From the NCBI GenBank assembly GCA_003520365.1, contig DOUW01000213.1, forward strand, positions 421-6,598: 6,178 nucleotides of DNA, given 5' to 3'. This stretch comes from Massilia sp. (GTDB taxonomy: Bacteria; Pseudomonadota; Gammaproteobacteria; Burkholderiales; Burkholderiaceae_D). Position numbers and translations under genes: made by a program. Of the stretch, positions 5,748 through 6,178 are shown piece by piece. Numbering within the stretch: the stretch's first letter is position 1; each line of letters starts with the position of its first letter. The notes beneath the pieces are model-generated. The model was not told the DNA's origin. It did no database searches and saw only the letters and a list, made by a program, of their open reading frames with translations.

Positions 5748-5795
5748 GGATTGTGATTCCTGTTGTCGTGGGTTCGAGTCCCATCAGCCACCCCA
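5748..5795 (+). other. Attachment site core: 3' part of tRNA-His (GTG)
   Basis: The sequence from GGA of the anticodon stem through loop TTGTGAT (5751-5757, anticodon GTG at 5753-5755), variable loop, T arm with GTGGG/TTCGAGT/CCCAT (5768-5784), acceptor strand CAGCCAC (5785-5791), discriminator C and CCA (5793-5795) matches the 3' half of tRNA-His. The 5' half, with the D arm and acceptor partner, is absent upstream, so this copy cannot make a tRNA. The 5' side of the anticodon stem reads CTGGA against TCCTG, with one T-T mismatch at 5747; homology to the original gene therefore probably starts at 5748. This is the junction that retains chromosomal sequence downstream of the tRNA. The complete gene is expected at the opposite end of the element. 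Confidence 0.85.
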
Positions 5796-5811
5796 AGAAT
5801 TCAGTAGTAAG

Positions 5812-5851
5812 AAAAAAGGGTTACACGCTTCGCGCTTGTAACCCTTTTTTT
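5812..5851. terminator. Bidirectional rho-independent terminator
   Basis: An 8-bp perfect stem, GGGTTACA (5818-5825) with TGTAACCC (5837-5844), is flanked by six A residues before it and seven T residues after it, with further GC pairing possible inside the loop. It lies 16 bases after the tRNA CCA end, so it was probably the original terminator of the tRNA-His transcript. Read on the minus strand, the A-tract becomes a U-tract, so it can also terminate the EAL gene, which stops about 40 bases away. Confidence 0.92.
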
Positions 5852-5890
5852 GTTTACCCCCTTGGGGCGTCCCCGCCCCGCTCCCGATCT

Positions 5891-6178
5891 TCAGCGCCCC
5901 GCCTGCCACGTTTCCAGCTGCGCCACCGGCAACGGCCGGCTGAAATAATACCCCTGCCCCAGCTGGCAGCCGCGTTCGCGCAGGTAATGCAGGGCCGCCT
6001 CGGTCTCGATGCCTTCGGCCACCAATTCCAGGCCCAGGCTGTTGGCCAGGGCGATGACGGCGTCGATGACCGCGCGGCTGGCGTGGTCGGTGTCGATGCG
6101 GCGCACGAAGGATTGGTCGATCTTCAGTTTATCGAGCGGCAGGGTCGAGACCATGCTCAGGCTCGAGTAGCCGGTGCC
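5891..6178 (-). CDS. EAL-domain protein, C-terminal end (cut by right edge)
   Basis: Read on the minus strand, 95 residues up to the TGA at 5891-5893; the gene continues beyond the right edge. Residues 1-8 of the fragment, GTGYSSLS, belong to the DDFGTGYSSL motif. LKID (18-21) carries the conserved Lys and Asp, VAEGIETE (53-60) the conserved Glu, and QGYYFSRPLP (75-84) is the usual end of the domain. These are residues of active c-di-GMP phosphodiesterases, which hydrolyse c-di-GMP to linear pGpG. The first catalytic motif, EAL itself, is outside the window, so activity cannot be fully judged, and any sensory or GGDEF domain upstream is unseen. It is a resident chromosomal gene outside the element, with ordinary codon use. 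Confidence 0.95.
   Translation of the reverse strand, partial: GTGYSSLSMVSTLPLDKLKIDQSFVRRIDTDHASRAVIDAVIALANSLGLELVAEGIETEAALHYLRERGCQLGQGYYFSRPLPVAQLETWQAGR

Larger units (their letters stand above)
1..5795. mobile_element. Right-hand part of an integrative element inserted at tRNA-His
   Basis: The sequence shows a tyrosine recombinase gene (4398-5603) lying about 140 bases from a truncated tRNA-His 3' end (5748-5795), followed by a terminator and an ordinary chromosomal EAL gene. This is the usual layout of the distal junction of a tRNA-targeted island, integrative plasmid or prophage. The cargo is a PRTRC cassette, which the family literature associates mainly with plasmids and integrated elements. 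No capsid, tail, conjugation or replication gene is visible here. The left end, where a complete tRNA-His gene should be rebuilt, is outside the window. Whether the element is a conjugative island, a plasmid-derived insert or a prophage cannot be decided. Confidence 0.7.

Noticed and set aside
5746..5795. A complete functional tRNA-His gene
   Set aside because: The D arm, 5' acceptor strand and a matching 5' anticodon stem are missing upstream; only the 3' part is present.
5608..5796. Minus-strand reading frame starting MGWLMGLEPTTTGIT across the tRNA-His end
   Set aside because: It is the antisense of the tRNA 3' half, a well-known spurious protein call, and it runs through the att arm with no ribosome site.
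5852..5890. C/G-rich stretch CCCCCTTGGGGCGTCCCC as a second terminator
   Set aside because: Short pairing of CCCC with GGGG is possible, but there is no T-run on either side; the clear terminator is at 5812-5851.

Overview
The window is high-GC DNA, clearly above 60% by eye, with codon choice typical of Betaproteobacteria. The tRNA-His sequence and the neighbouring EAL-domain gene also fit an Oxalobacteraceae/Burkholderiales-like chromosome; that placement is an inference. Positions 1 to about 5795 look like the right-hand end of an integrated element. Its right junction is a tRNA-His 3' end (5748-5795), and the remainder, to 6178, is host chromosome.

Positions 3-3630 carry most of a PRTRC cassette (ParB-Related, ThiF-Related Cassette) on the + strand: the C-terminal part of protein C (ubiquitin-like, cut by the left edge), protein F (helical, unknown), protein B (E2-like fold with a candidate catalytic Cys), protein A (JAB/JAMM metallopeptidase-like) and the ThiF/E1-like protein. 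From memory of the family, proteins E, ParB and D would be expected beyond the left edge. Read together, C, B, ThiF and A form a bacterial ubiquitin-like conjugation/deconjugation set whose cellular role is not established. Genes are packed tightly, with GTGA, TTGA and ATGA four-base overlaps, so the run is probably one translationally coupled operon.

Positions 3627-4435 hold two small unrecognised proteins (62 and 126 aa) and a DUF4224-type small protein. The last overlaps the start of a tyrosine recombinase (4398-5603). A 142-base stretch with inverted repeats (5604-5745) separates the recombinase from the attachment site. Only the 3' part of tRNA-His, from the anticodon arm to CCA, is present, as expected at the junction that keeps the original 3' end and its downstream chromosome.

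Beyond the junction are a strong bidirectional hairpin terminator (5812-5851) and, on the minus strand, the C-terminal end of a c-di-GMP phosphodiesterase (EAL) domain protein, cut by the right edge. The main item of interest is a PRTRC ubiquitin-like cassette carried on a tRNA-His-integrated element, with two extra coupled small genes between it and the integration module.
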